This document shows positions 52,822 to 61,808 of a DNA stretch of 64,000 nt, piece by piece. This stretch comes from Streptomyces mirabilis (GTDB taxonomy: Bacteria > Actinomycetota > Actinomycetes > Streptomycetales > Streptomycetaceae). A program made the position numbers and the translations under genes. The DNA lies in contig NZ_JBCJKP010000001.1 of the NCBI RefSeq assembly GCF_039503195.1, forward strand, positions 6,200,001-6,264,000. The letters run 5' to 3'. The notes under the pieces are model-generated. The model saw nothing but the letters and a program-made list of their open reading frames with translations, had not been told where the DNA came from and ran no database searches. The first letter of the stretch is position 1; each line of letters opens with the position of its first letter.

Positions 52822-54453
52822 TCAGCGTGGTTCCGCACCGTCCAGCTCCGAGGACATCGCCGCGCGCAGACGCAGGGTGGTGACGAGGCGCTGGAAGGCC
52901 TCCGCCCAGTAGCCACCGGCACCGGGCGCCGCGTTCTCCGGCTCGTCGGCGACTGCCGTGAGTCCCTCCAGTCGCCCCGCCTCCGCCGGATCCAGGCACC
53001 GCTCGGCCAGCCCCATCACCCCACTGAAGCTCCATGGATAACTCCCCGCGTCCCGCGCGATATTGAGCGCGTCGACCACCGCCCGTCCCAGGGGTCCCGC
53101 CCACGGCACCGCGCAGACCCCGAGCAACTGGAACGCCTCGGACAAACCGTGCGTGGCGATGAACCCCGCCACCCACTCGGCCCGCTCGGCGGAGCCCAGC
53201 GTGGCGAGCAGTTTCGACCGCTCCGCCAGTGACACCGCTCCCGGCCCGCCGGCCTCCGGAGCCGACGGCGCGCCGAGGAGAGCCCGGGACCAGCCCGGGT
53301 CCCGCTGCCGTACCGCCGCCCGGCACCACGCGGCATGCAGCTCGCTCTGCCAGTCGTCCGCCACCGGAAGCGCCACGATCTCCTCCGGCGTACGTCCGCC
53401 GAGCCGTCGCGACCATGTCCCGAGCGGCGCTGCTTCGACCAACTGGCCCAGCCACCACGACCGTTCCCCTCGTCCCGCCGGAGCTTTCGGGACAACACCG
53501 TCGCGCTCCATGCTCGCGTCGCACTCGTGCGGCGCCTCGACGACGATCGAGGGTGTGCCCCGCGTCCGGTCGACGGCCACGCAGGTGCCGGCCCGCGCCG
53601 CCATCCGCGCGGCGAGCGCCGAACCGGGCAGCGCGGACAGCAGTTCCGCCGCCGTGGCCCGGACGTTGCGGCTCCGGTCGGCGAGCGCCCGCTCCAGGAA
53701 CGGTTCGTCCGCCGCGCACAGTCCGGAGCGCAAGGAGTCGAGGAACATCAGCCGGTCCTCGGCCCGCTCGGTCGCCCAGGTGGTGGCGAGCAGCTCGCGC
53801 GCGGCCCCGGGGTCCTGGGCCCGTATCGAGGTGAGCAGTGCGACCCGCTCGGCGAAGAGACCCTCCTGCCAGAGCCGTTGCGCGCGCCCGGGGTCCTCTG
53901 GGCCGGGCAGCGCGGTGCCGCCGCCGGGCAGCGACCGCAGGGCGAAGCGCCAGTCCGGGTTCAGCCGGGCGAGCCACAGGGCGCGTGGCCCGGCGAAGGC
54001 AAGGGCCGCAGGCCGCAGGTCCGTACGGCCCCGGGCGGCGTCGAGGAGCGCGGGCAGTGCTTCCGGGGGCGGCGCGAAACCCCGCGCGTTCGCCAGCGCG
54101 AGCCACTGCGGCAGCAGCTCCATGAGGTCGGGCGCCGTGCCCCGGCGACCACCGCCTCCCGTGCCGGGACGGTCCGCCAGCAGCGTCGTGAGTCGGTGGG
54201 CCGCGGCGGGCGGGAGGGCCCGTCGTGGGTCGGGCGCGGCGGGCTCGGGACGGGCGGCCGCCCGTGCGGCCCGCACCCCGGCCCGCCGCCGCAGGGTTTC
54301 CACCGCGGCCGCGTCCAGCAGGGCCACCGGTGCCTCGCGCCCGGCGGCCCAGGCGGGAGGCGGGCGCCGCTCGGTCCCGAGCAGGGCCATCGTGACGAGC
54401 TCCTCCCAGGAACCTCCGACGGACGCGCCCGCGGAGGCGGAGGTCGTGTTCAT
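52822..54453 (-). CDS. DUF5691-family protein
   Basis: 543 residues from ATG 54453. Contains SWEELVTMALLGTERR at the N-terminus, the mark of the DUF5691 family found beside SWIM, MoxR and VWA genes. The rest is Ala/Arg/Leu-rich and helical with possible HEAT-like repeats (RDPGAARELLATTWATERAEDRLMFLDSLR; DRSRNVRATAAELLSALPGSALAARM). No catalytic motif seen. It would act as a scaffold or adaptor of the cluster. Follows the SWIM gene on the same strand after about 100 bp holding a hexanucleotide repeat. Confidence 0.8.
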   Translation of the reverse strand: MNTTSASAGASVGGSWEELVTMALLGTERRPPPAWAAGREAPVALLDAAAVETLRRRAGVRAARAAARPEPAAPDPRRALPPAAAHRLTTLLADRPGTGGGGRRGTAPDLMELLPQWLALANARGFAPPPEALPALLDAARGRTDLRPAALAFAGPRALWLARLNPDWRFALRSLPGGGTALPGPEDPGRAQRLWQEGLFAERVALLTSIRAQDPGAARELLATTWATERAEDRLMFLDSLRSGLCAADEPFLERALADRSRNVRATAAELLSALPGSALAARMAARAGTCVAVDRTRGTPSIVVEAPHECDASMERDGVVPKAPAGRGERSWWLGQLVEAAPLGTWSRRLGGRTPEEIVALPVADDWQSELHAAWCRAAVRQRDPGWSRALLGAPSAPEAGGPGAVSLAERSKLLATLGSAERAEWVAGFIATHGLSEAFQLLGVCAVPWAGPLGRAVVDALNIARDAGSYPWSFSGVMGLAERCLDPAEAGRLEGLTAVADEPENAAPGAGGYWAEAFQRLVTTLRLRAAMSSELDGAEPR

Positions 54454-54503
54454 GAGCGTCCTTTCCGTGGGGAGGCGGTGCTGATGGTTTGACCGGTGAC
54501 AGT

Positions 54504-54533
54504 GGTGCTGGTGCTGGTGCTGGTGCTGGTGCC
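54504..54533. repeat. GGTGCT hexanucleotide repeat
   Basis: Four perfect GGTGCT units (54504-54527) plus one imperfect. It lies between the SWIM gene stop and the DUF5691 start. Such a simple repeat can change length by slippage and could alter spacing or a leader structure. Confidence 0.75.
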
Positions 54534-54556
54534 AGTGATGGGGGCGGTGCCGGTGG

Positions 54557-55912
54557 TCAGCACAGGGACACCGGCTCCCCGACGCCCTCCGGCCAGGCCG
54601 TCAGGGGAGTGAAGCCGCGGTGGCCGCACTCTCCGAAGACCGTGACGGGGGCGCCGCCGGACAGGGCGGCGAGGCGCCACAGCCCGGGTCGGGAGAGAAG
54701 GGAAGAGGCGATCGGGAGGGCGAAGTCGCCGTCGGCGTCCGCCAGTTGCCAGGTGTCGCCGTCAGGGGTGGGTATCACCCGGACCAGCGTGACCGGGTGG
54801 GAGTCGAGCCAGGGGTCGGCCCGCAGGGCTTCGCCGAAGCGGGCCGCCGCCTGGGAGGCGGTCAGCCCCGGTGGACGTGTCCGCGCGGGGGCGGGCGGCG
54901 TGAACCGCTCGCCCAGGGCCGCACGGAGCTGCCCGGCGCCCGGATAGGCGGACACCTCCGCCTCGAAGGCCAGCCCCACCGGCAGCGTCAGCTCCGGCGC
55001 ACGGCCGGCGGCCCCATAGGAGAGGAGCAGCGCGGTGCGGTCGCTCCCCGCGCCGTAGAGCCAGATCCTGCGGGTCGTGAGCCGGGTGTCCGCCGTGTCG
55101 TACTGGGCGAGGACCAGCCAGCGGTCCCGCACCGGTGGCCCGTCCGCCGAACCAGGCAGCCCCACCCGCGAGCGAACCGTCGCGGCCAGGTCGTCCGGCA
55201 GCCGCTCACGGCGCAGCCAGCCCTGGTCGAGGAGATGGAGCAACGCGCACTCCTCCAGCAGCCGCACCGGCCAGCCGGGTCCGGAGGAGGGAATCGCCCC
55301 CAATTCCCTGACCCGCGCGGCCAGTCCGGGCGCCTGCGCGTCGACCATGCGGGCCGCCGTCTCCTCCCACATCCCGTACCCCGCCTGCTCGGCCGACGCG
55401 AGGCCGCCCCGCAGCAGATCCGCCAACCGCTGCTCCAGCTCCGCCGCCCCCGCGGTGATCCGCTCGGCCCGCCGCCGCGCCCTGCGCCGGGCCGCTTCCG
55501 GATCGCCCGGTGACGCCGTCCCAGATGCCCCGCCCGTCGTCCCCTTCTCCGCCGCTCGCTCTCGTCTCCCCTTTATCCACTGCTCCGCCCAGTCCGGCGC
55601 CGGCCCTCGCGGTACCGAACCGTCCGCGCCCGCCCAGAGCAGCAGTAGTCCCAGCGCGTGCTTGCACGGGAACTTCCGGCTCGGGCAACTGCACGTGTAC
55701 GCGGGCCCGGTGGAGTCCGCGATGTCGATGACCGTCTGATAAGGCCTGCTGCCGCTTCCCCTGCACAGTCCCCATACCGTCCCCTCGTCAGAACTGCCTG
55801 CCTCCGACCACGGCCCGGCCGCGCCGAGCTTGCTGCTGGCCGTACGTGACGCGGCATCAGGCGCCAGTGCCAGCACCTGATCCGCCGTCCAGCGCACCCC
55901 CTGCTGAGTCAT
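54557..55912 (-). CDS. SWIM zinc-finger protein
   Basis: 451 residues from ATG 55912. The SWIM motif CxCxnCxH is Cys74, Cys76, Cys83, His85 (CSCPSRKFPCKH), after a DUF-type start (RWTADQVLALAPDAASRTASSKL). The remaining ~350 residues are a conserved region often called SWIM-associated, with DRWLVLAQYDTADTRLTTRRIWLYG and WRLAALSGGAPVTVFGE. SWIM fingers bind nucleic acids or partner proteins. The start of translation is 8-10 nt after the predicted -10 box, so the mRNA is probably leaderless. First gene of the left arm of the divergent cluster. Confidence 0.88.
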   Translation of the reverse strand: MTQQGVRWTADQVLALAPDAASRTASSKLGAAGPWSEAGSSDEGTVWGLCRGSGSRPYQTVIDIADSTGPAYTCSCPSRKFPCKHALGLLLLWAGADGSVPRGPAPDWAEQWIKGRRERAAEKGTTGGASGTASPGDPEAARRRARRRAERITAGAAELEQRLADLLRGGLASAEQAGYGMWEETAARMVDAQAPGLAARVRELGAIPSSGPGWPVRLLEECALLHLLDQGWLRRERLPDDLAATVRSRVGLPGSADGPPVRDRWLVLAQYDTADTRLTTRRIWLYGAGSDRTALLLSYGAAGRAPELTLPVGLAFEAEVSAYPGAGQLRAALGERFTPPAPARTRPPGLTASQAAARFGEALRADPWLDSHPVTLVRVIPTPDGDTWQLADADGDFALPIASSLLSRPGLWRLAALSGGAPVTVFGECGHRGFTPLTAWPEGVGEPVSLC

Positions 55913-55919
55913 GTCATCG

Positions 55920-55942
55920 AAGGTAGGTCCCGCCACTGACAA
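55920..55942 (-). promoter_or_regulatory. DNA-damage-type (RecA-NDp/PafBC) promoter of the SWIM gene
   Basis: On the minus strand TTGTCAGTG (55942-55934), an 8-nt spacer beginning GC, and TACCTT (55925-55920). All 11 bases of TTGTCAGTGGC are exact and the -10 fits TAnnnT. It is one arm of a perfect 13-bp inverted repeat (55931-55943 with 55980-55992). Confidence 0.75.
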
Positions 55943-55980
55943 TCGACCTTCGCGAGCTTATTTGCGCAGGTCAGAGCGCA

Positions 55981-56003
55981 TTGTCAGTGGCGTGGTGCAC
56001 GGT
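55981..56003 (+). promoter_or_regulatory. DNA-damage-type (RecA-NDp/PafBC) promoter of the MoxR gene
   Basis: TTGTCAGTG (55981-55989), 8-nt spacer starting GC, CACGGT (55998-56003). The upstream element matches TTGTCAGTGGC exactly; the -10 differs from TAnnnT only in its first base, so basal strength may be lower than in the left arm. Transcription would start near 56010, leaving a 36-nt leader with GGAGGGGGAG before ATG 56046. Confidence 0.65.
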
Positions 56004-56045
56004 GGAACCAGATCCGAACCGGCCGAGCTGGAGGGGGAGCGAGCC

Positions 56046-57212
56046 ATGTCCGTGCCCGTTGCGTCCGTTGAACCGACGACCGTCCGTCCGCCCGTGAGCG
56101 AGGGCCTGGGCGAAGGCGTGAGCGAGAGCGCGGGCGAGGCGCTGCGACCACATGCCGAGCACGCCTTCGCCGCCGAACTCACCGCGCTGGCCGCGCAGGA
56201 CGACCGGCCGCGGCCCGCCCGCTGGCGGCTGTCGCCCTGGGCGGTGGCCACCTATCTGCTGGGCGGCACGCTGCCGGACGGCACGGTGATCACACCGAAG
56301 TACGTGGGACCGCGCCGCATCGTCGAGGTCGCCGTCACCACGCTCGCCACCGACCGCGCCCTGCTCCTGCTCGGCGTGCCCGGCACCGCGAAGACGTGGG
56401 TGTCCGAGCACCTGGCCGCGGCGGTCAGCGGCGACTCGACCCTGCTGGTGCAGGGCACGGCCGGCACACCGGAGGAGGCGATCCGGTACGGCTGGAACTA
56501 CGCGCAGCTGCTGGCCCACGGCCCCAGCCGGGACGCCCTCGTGCCGAGCCCGGTCATGCGGGCCATGGCGGAGGGCATGACGGCCCGGGTCGAGGAGCTG
56601 ACCCGCATCCCGGCGGACGTGCAGGACACACTGATCACGATCCTGTCGGAAAAGGTCCTGCCCATACCGGAATTGGGCCAGGAGGTGCAGGCCGTCCGCG
56701 GCTTCAACGTGATCGCCACCGCCAACGACCGCGACCGCGGGGTGAACGAGCTGTCCAGTGCCCTGCGCCGCCGCTTCAACACGGTGGTGCTGCCCCTGCC
56801 GGAGAGCGCGGACGCCGAGGTCGACATCGTCTCGCGGCGTGTCGACCAGATCGGCCGGTTCCTCGACCTGCCCGCCGTGCCCGAGGGCATCGACGAGATC
56901 CGCCGTGTCGTCACCGTCTTCCGGGAGCTGCGCGACGGGGTGACGGCCGACGGGCGGACAAAGCTGAAGTCGCCCAGCGGCACGCTGTCCACCGCCGAGG
57001 CGATCTCGGTCGTCACGGGCGGCCTGGCCCTCGCCGCCCACTTCGGCGACGGCGTCCTGCGCGCGTCCGACGTGGCGGCCGGCATCCTCGGCGCCGTCGT
57101 CCGTGATCCGGCCGCCGACCGGGTCATCTGGCAGGAGTATCTGGAGGCGGTCGTCCGCGAGCGGGACGGCTGGAAGGACTTCTACCGGGCCTGCCGGGAG
57201 GTGAGCGCATGA
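56046..57212 (+). CDS. MoxR-family AAA+ ATPase
   Basis: 388 residues from ATG 56046. Walker A GVPGTAKT (about 110-117), a Walker-B position that reads VEEL instead of the usual DE (RVEELTRIPADVQDTL), sensor 1 ATAND, arginine-finger region SSALRRRFN, and sensor 2/lid downstream. N-terminal ~75 residues are family-specific. MoxR ATPases work with VWA proteins as chaperones that insert metals or remodel protein complexes. Its stop overlaps the start of the DUF5682 gene by 4 bp (ATGA). Confidence 0.88.
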   Translation: MSVPVASVEPTTVRPPVSEGLGEGVSESAGEALRPHAEHAFAAELTALAAQDDRPRPARWRLSPWAVATYLLGGTLPDGTVITPKYVGPRRIVEVAVTTLATDRALLLLGVPGTAKTWVSEHLAAAVSGDSTLLVQGTAGTPEEAIRYGWNYAQLLAHGPSRDALVPSPVMRAMAEGMTARVEELTRIPADVQDTLITILSEKVLPIPELGQEVQAVRGFNVIATANDRDRGVNELSSALRRRFNTVVLPLPESADAEVDIVSRRVDQIGRFLDLPAVPEGIDEIRRVVTVFRELRDGVTADGRTKLKSPSGTLSTAEAISVVTGGLALAAHFGDGVLRASDVAAGILGAVVRDPAADRVIWQEYLEAVVRERDGWKDFYRACREVSA

Positions 57213-59566
57213 CGACCTTCGCGACGGGGCCGTTGCTGCTGGGGGTGCGGCATCACGGCCCGGGGTCGGCCCGTGCCGTGCGGGCCGCGCTGGAGGCGGC
57301 GACGCCCGAGGTCGTACTGATCGAGGGACCCCCGGAGGCGGACGCGCTCATCCCGCTCGCCGCCGAGAAGGACATGCGTCCTCCCGTCGCACTCCTCGCC
57401 CATGTCGTGGACGAGCCCGGCCGCTCCGCCTTCTGGCCGCTCGCCGAGTTCTCCCCCGAGTGGGTGGCGATCCGGTGGGCCCTGGAGCACGGAGTCCTGG
57501 CCCGCTTCATCGACCTCCCGGCGACCCACACGCTCGCGTGGGGGAACGAAGAGGAGAAGGGGGCGACGGAGGAGGAGAAGGGGGCGGAGGAGGTCGGTGC
57601 GTCCGACCGTTCCGTCGACACGGACGTGCGGATCGACCCCCTCGCCGTCCTCGCGCAGACGGCCGGTCACGACGATCCCGAGCGCTGGTGGGAGGACGTG
57701 GTCGAGCACCGCGGCGGGGCCGGGGTCGGGGCCGACCCGTTCGCGCCGTTCACCGCGCTGGAGGAGGCGATGGGGGCACTGCGGGAGGTCCACGGGGTCG
57801 GGGGACACGACCGGGATGTGGTGCGCGAGGCGTACATGCGGCTCCAGTTGCGGGCGGCGCAGCGGGAGTTCGGGGACGAGGTGGCCGTGGTGTGCGGGGC
57901 CTGGCACGTGCCTGCGCTGCGGCAGAAGCCGAGCGTGGCCGCCGATCGGGCGCTGCTCAAGGGGCTACCCAAGGCCAAGGCCGACATGACGTGGGTGCCG
58001 TGGACGCACCGGAGGCTGTCGCGGGTCAGCGGGTACGGCGCGGGCATCGACTCGCCGGGTTGGTACGGGCATCTGTTCGCCGCCCCGGACCGTCCCGTCG
58101 AGCGCTGGATGACGAAGGTGGCGAGGCTGCTGCGCGACGAGGACCGGATGGTGTCGGCGGCGCACGTCATCGAGGCGGTTCGGCTGGCCGACACCCTCGC
58201 CGCGATGCGCGGTCGCCCACTGCCCGGGCTGACCGAGACCACCGACGCCGTACGAGCCGTGATGTGCGAGGGCTCGGACGTGCCACTGGGGCTCGTGCAC
58301 GACCGGCTCGTGGTCGGCGATGTGCTGGGCGAGGTGCCCCAGTCCGCTCCCGCGGTGCCGTTGCAGCGCGATCTGGCGCGTGCGCAGAAGCGGTTGCGAC
58401 TGAAACCCGAGCCGATGGAGCGGGAGTTGGAGCTGGACCTGCGGGGGGAGACCGACGCAGGGCGGAGCGGACTCCTGCACCGGCTGCGGCTGCTCGGTAT
58501 CGCGTGGGGCGAGCCCACCGCCTCGCGCGGCAGCACCGGCACCTTCCGGGAGACCTGGCGGCTGCGCTGGGAGCCGGAGCTGTCCGTGCGGGTCGCCGAG
58601 GCCGGGGTCTGGGGCACGACGGTGCTGTCGGCGGCGACCGGCAAGGCCGAGGCCGACGCCGTCGCCGCGCACGCCCTGGCCGAGGTCACGGCACTGGCCG
58701 AGCGCTGTCTGCTCGCCGAACTCCCGGACGCGCTGCCCGTGGTGATGCGGGTCCTCGCCGACCGGGCGGCGCTGGACGCGGATGTCGGTCATCTCGCCCA
58801 GGCCCTGCCCGCGCTGGTCCGCTCCCTGCGGTACGGCGATGTGCGCGGCACGGACACACACGCCCTCACGGACGTCGCCATGGGCCTCGCCGAGCGGATC
58901 TTCGTCGGGCTCCCACCCGCCTGTTCGGCCATCGACGCCGAGGCCGCCGAGCACATGCGAGGCCATGTGGACGCGGTGCACGGCGCGGTGGGGCTGTTGG
59001 GGGAGCCGGGCACGGCGGCCTCCGGCGGCATACGCGAGCGCTGGCACTCCGTACTCCGGGTGCTGGCAGGGCGGGACACCGTGCCGGGGGTGATCCGCGG
59101 GCGGGCGGTACGACTGCTGTTGGACGACGGGGAGTTGGGGCAGGACGAGGCCGCGCGGCTCATGAGTCTCGTGCTGTCGCCGGGTACGGAGCCGGGGGAC
59201 GCGGCCGCGTGGATCGAGGGCTTCGTCGGCGGTGGCTCCGGGGGCGGGATGCTGCTCGTGCACGACGAGCGGCTGCTCGGTCTGGTGGACGCGTGGCTGA
59301 CCGGGGTGCCGACGGAGGCGTTCACCGATGTGTTGCCACTGCTGCGGCGCACCTTCTCGGCGTACGAGGCAGGGGTGCGCAGAACGCTGGGCGAGCTGGT
59401 CCGGCGCGGCCCGGGGGCGCGGGGGAGCGCCGAGGCCGCCTCCGGGATACCCGGGTTCGCGCCCGACCTCGACCCCGAGCGCGCCGACGCGGTCCTGCCG
59501 GTGCTGAGCCTGCTGCTGGGGCTGGGCGAGGCCTACGACGACGACTTTGCGGGGGTGACCCGATGA
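57209..59566 (+). CDS. DUF5682-family protein
   Basis: 785 residues, ATG within the previous stop. It begins LLLGVRHHGPGSARAVRAALEAATPEVVLIEGPPEADALIPLAAEK, with RHHGPGS and the EGP motif typical of DUF5682; the N-terminal half, including GDEVAVVCGAWHVPAL, recalls the ChaN/EreA/TraB group of (metallo)hydrolase-like folds, but this is only a resemblance. The C-terminal half is helical (EVTALAERCLLAELPD; HGAVGLLGEPG). Its substrate is unknown. It lies between the MoxR and VWA genes with overlaps at both ends, so the three products are probably made in fixed proportion. Confidence 0.83.
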   Translation: MTTFATGPLLLGVRHHGPGSARAVRAALEAATPEVVLIEGPPEADALIPLAAEKDMRPPVALLAHVVDEPGRSAFWPLAEFSPEWVAIRWALEHGVLARFIDLPATHTLAWGNEEEKGATEEEKGAEEVGASDRSVDTDVRIDPLAVLAQTAGHDDPERWWEDVVEHRGGAGVGADPFAPFTALEEAMGALREVHGVGGHDRDVVREAYMRLQLRAAQREFGDEVAVVCGAWHVPALRQKPSVAADRALLKGLPKAKADMTWVPWTHRRLSRVSGYGAGIDSPGWYGHLFAAPDRPVERWMTKVARLLRDEDRMVSAAHVIEAVRLADTLAAMRGRPLPGLTETTDAVRAVMCEGSDVPLGLVHDRLVVGDVLGEVPQSAPAVPLQRDLARAQKRLRLKPEPMERELELDLRGETDAGRSGLLHRLRLLGIAWGEPTASRGSTGTFRETWRLRWEPELSVRVAEAGVWGTTVLSAATGKAEADAVAAHALAEVTALAERCLLAELPDALPVVMRVLADRAALDADVGHLAQALPALVRSLRYGDVRGTDTHALTDVAMGLAERIFVGLPPACSAIDAEAAEHMRGHVDAVHGAVGLLGEPGTAASGGIRERWHSVLRVLAGRDTVPGVIRGRAVRLLLDDGELGQDEAARLMSLVLSPGTEPGDAAAWIEGFVGGGSGGGMLLVHDERLLGLVDAWLTGVPTEAFTDVLPLLRRTFSAYEAGVRRTLGELVRRGPGARGSAEAASGIPGFAPDLDPERADAVLPVLSLLLGLGEAYDDDFAGVTR

Positions 59567-60759
59567 CAGCGGCACCTGTGGAAGCGACCGGATCGAACGG
59601 TCCGACCGGACCCACCGACGCCGACGAGCGGCTGCGGCGATGGCGGCTCGTGCTGGGAGGTGAGGAGGCGGACGGCACCGGATGCGCGCTCGCGGGGCAG
59701 GACGCGGCGATGGACGGGGCGCTCACCGCGTTGTACGGGAAGGACGGCAAGGGGCGGGCAGGGCGGGACCGTTCGGCGGGGCTGGGGGCGTCGGCGCCGT
59801 CGGTCGCACGCTGGCTCGGGGACATCCGGACGTACTTCCCCTCGTCCGTCGTGCAGGTCATGCAGCGGGACGCCATCGACCGGCTCGGGCTGTCCACCCT
59901 CCTGCTGGAGCCCGAGATGCTGGAAGCGGTCGAGGCCGATGTGCACCTGGTCGGCACGCTGCTCTCCCTCAACAAGGCCATGCCGGAGACGACGAAGGAA
60001 ACGGCGCGGGCGGTCGTGCGCAAGGTCGTCGAGGATCTCGAGAAGCGGCTCGCGAGCCGCACGCGGGCGACTCTCACCGGCGCCCTCGACCGCAGTACGC
60101 GCATCAGCAGACCCCGTCACCACGACATCGACTGGAACCGCACGATCGCGGCGAACCTCAAGCACTACCTGCCCGAGTACCGCACGGTCGTGCCCGAACG
60201 GCTGGTCGGCTACGGGCGTGCCTCGCAGTCCGTGAAGAAGGAGGTCGTCCTCTGCATCGACCAGTCGGGATCCATGGCGGCGTCCGTCGTCTACGCCTCC
60301 GTGTTCGGTGCCGTCCTCGCGTCGATGCGGTCCATCGCGACCCGGCTCGTCGTCTTCGACACGTCCGTCGTCGATCTGACCGACCAGCTCGACGATCCGG
60401 TCGACGTCCTCTTCGGCACCCAGTTGGGCGGCGGTACGGACATCAACAGGGCGTTGGCGTACTGCCAGTCGCAGATCACCCGCCCCGCCGACACGGTGGT
60501 CGTGCTCATCAGCGACCTCTACGAAGGGGGTATACGCGACGAGATGCTCAAGCGGGTCGCGGCGATGAAGGCGTCGGGGGTGCAGTTCGTGACGCTGCTG
60601 GCGTTGTCCGACGAGGGGGCGCCCGCGTACGACCGTGAGCACGCGGCGGCGCTCGCGGCGCTGGGTGCACCGGCGTTCGCCTGTACGCCCGACCTGTTTC
60701 CCGAGGTGATGGCGGCGGCGATCGAGAAGCGGCCGCTTCCGATACCGGACACCGCCTGA
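59563..60759 (+). CDS. VWA (CoxE-like) domain protein
   Basis: 398 residues, ATG overlapping the DUF5682 stop. An N-terminal half of about 225 residues (LLEPEMLEAVEADVHLVGTLLSLNKAMPETTKETARAVVRKVVEDLEKRL) is conserved in VWA proteins of MoxR operons. The VWA domain starts at KKEVVLCIDQSGSMAAS with a complete MIDAS DxSxS (Asp233, Ser235, Ser237), then GTQLGGGTDINRAL (Thr) and LISDLYEGG (Asp). The metal site suggests Mg2+-dependent binding of a client or of the MoxR ring. Last gene of the right arm. Confidence 0.88.
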   Translation: MTAAPVEATGSNGPTGPTDADERLRRWRLVLGGEEADGTGCALAGQDAAMDGALTALYGKDGKGRAGRDRSAGLGASAPSVARWLGDIRTYFPSSVVQVMQRDAIDRLGLSTLLLEPEMLEAVEADVHLVGTLLSLNKAMPETTKETARAVVRKVVEDLEKRLASRTRATLTGALDRSTRISRPRHHDIDWNRTIAANLKHYLPEYRTVVPERLVGYGRASQSVKKEVVLCIDQSGSMAASVVYASVFGAVLASMRSIATRLVVFDTSVVDLTDQLDDPVDVLFGTQLGGGTDINRALAYCQSQITRPADTVVVLISDLYEGGIRDEMLKRVAAMKASGVQFVTLLALSDEGAPAYDREHAAALAALGAPAFACTPDLFPEVMAAAIEKRPLPIPDTA

Positions 60760-60863
60760 GGAGACGTGCCATCGGTGATGACGGCGACAGGGGGCTTGCG
60801 CGACCTCGGGAGACCCGTGCGAGGATCGACGCCTCTTCCCGCCGCACGGAGGATCACCCCGTC

Positions 60864-61808
60864 TTGACCCCGCCCGCCGCCGAACTGCCCCTCGCCGGTG
60901 CCGCTCTGCGCATGACACACATGACGCACACGGTGGCGGGGCGACGTGCGCTGCGACTGGCGCTGCTGGTGGCCGGGTTGTTCGCGCTCGGGCTCCTCTG
61001 TGGGGAGCGGGCACATGCGGCGGGCGGGTTGGTTCCGACGGTTCCGACGAGTTCGCCGGAACGGCTGGTGAAGCCGGGTGCTCCGCTCCCGGCGCACTCG
61101 GTGGCCCCCACCGTCACTCACGCCGCCGTCACTCACGCCGCCGTCACGGACGCCGTCACTCACGCCGCCGTCACGGACACCGTCGCTCAGGGCGGCGACG
61201 CCGTCACCCGCGTGACCGACACCGTCCGGCACGTCGTACGGCCGGTTGCCGACAGCGTCGTACGACCGGTCGGTGATCTCGTGGAGACCGTGACCGGCGA
61301 GTTGGGCCAGGCTCCGCCGAAGACCCTGCCGTCCCTTCCCTCGTTGCCGTCCCTGCCCGAGCTGCCCGGTCCGCCCGGTCCGCCCTCGCCTCCGGGCGCG
61401 GGGGGTCAGGTTCCGTCCGCCGGCTCGGGGCCCCAGCACTCGGGTGCGGGTGCTGTGCCCTCGTCGTCGCATGCGGTGGTGCGGCACGGGGACGCCGGGA
61501 CCGTCGGTCCGAGGTACTACGGCCCCGCTCGCCTCGGTACGGACACGGACGGTGTCGCCGTGCGCGGCGAGCACCGGGGTGTGGCGCCGGGATCGGGGTC
61601 CGACCGTCAGGCACCCCCCGGCGACCCCACGGGCGCGCCGGGCGGTCAGGCTGCCGTCGACAGCGGCACGCCGCGCCACGGCGATCCTCATGCCGTCGTC
61701 ACTCCGAGTCACCGGGCGCCGCTGCGGCTCGTGCCCGGCGCTCCCGCGGCGGTGACCGCGGCCGAGACCCGCGACAGGTACCGGGACATTCCGCTCTTCC
61801 CCGGTTAG
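60864..61808 (+). CDS. Secreted low-complexity protein of unknown function
   Basis: 314 residues if TTG 60864 is used (GGAGG 11 nt upstream); ATG 60912 would give a shorter signal peptide. A signal sequence (ALRLALLVAGLFALGLLCGERAHA) is followed by a repeat region VTHAAVTHAAVTDAVTHAAV and then DTVRHVV/VVRPVADSVVRPVGDLVETV, Pro/Ser-rich repeats LPSLPSLPSLP, PGPPGPPSPP, and a Gly/His-rich tail. The DNA carries a 15-bp unit repeated about four times near 61110-61180. Exported by Sec; no enzyme motif seen. Confidence 0.65.
   Translation: MTPPAAELPLAGAALRMTHMTHTVAGRRALRLALLVAGLFALGLLCGERAHAAGGLVPTVPTSSPERLVKPGAPLPAHSVAPTVTHAAVTHAAVTDAVTHAAVTDTVAQGGDAVTRVTDTVRHVVRPVADSVVRPVGDLVETVTGELGQAPPKTLPSLPSLPSLPELPGPPGPPSPPGAGGQVPSAGSGPQHSGAGAVPSSSHAVVRHGDAGTVGPRYYGPARLGTDTDGVAVRGEHRGVAPGSGSDRQAPPGDPTGAPGGQAAVDSGTPRHGDPHAVVTPSHRAPLRLVPGAPAAVTAAETRDRYRDIPLFPG

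Noticed and set aside
57460..60759. A 1099-residue plus-strand frame seeming to fuse DUF5682 region to the VWA protein
   Set aside because: The first part is an out-of-frame shadow of DUF5682; the VWA gene starts at 59563 with an ATGA overlap.
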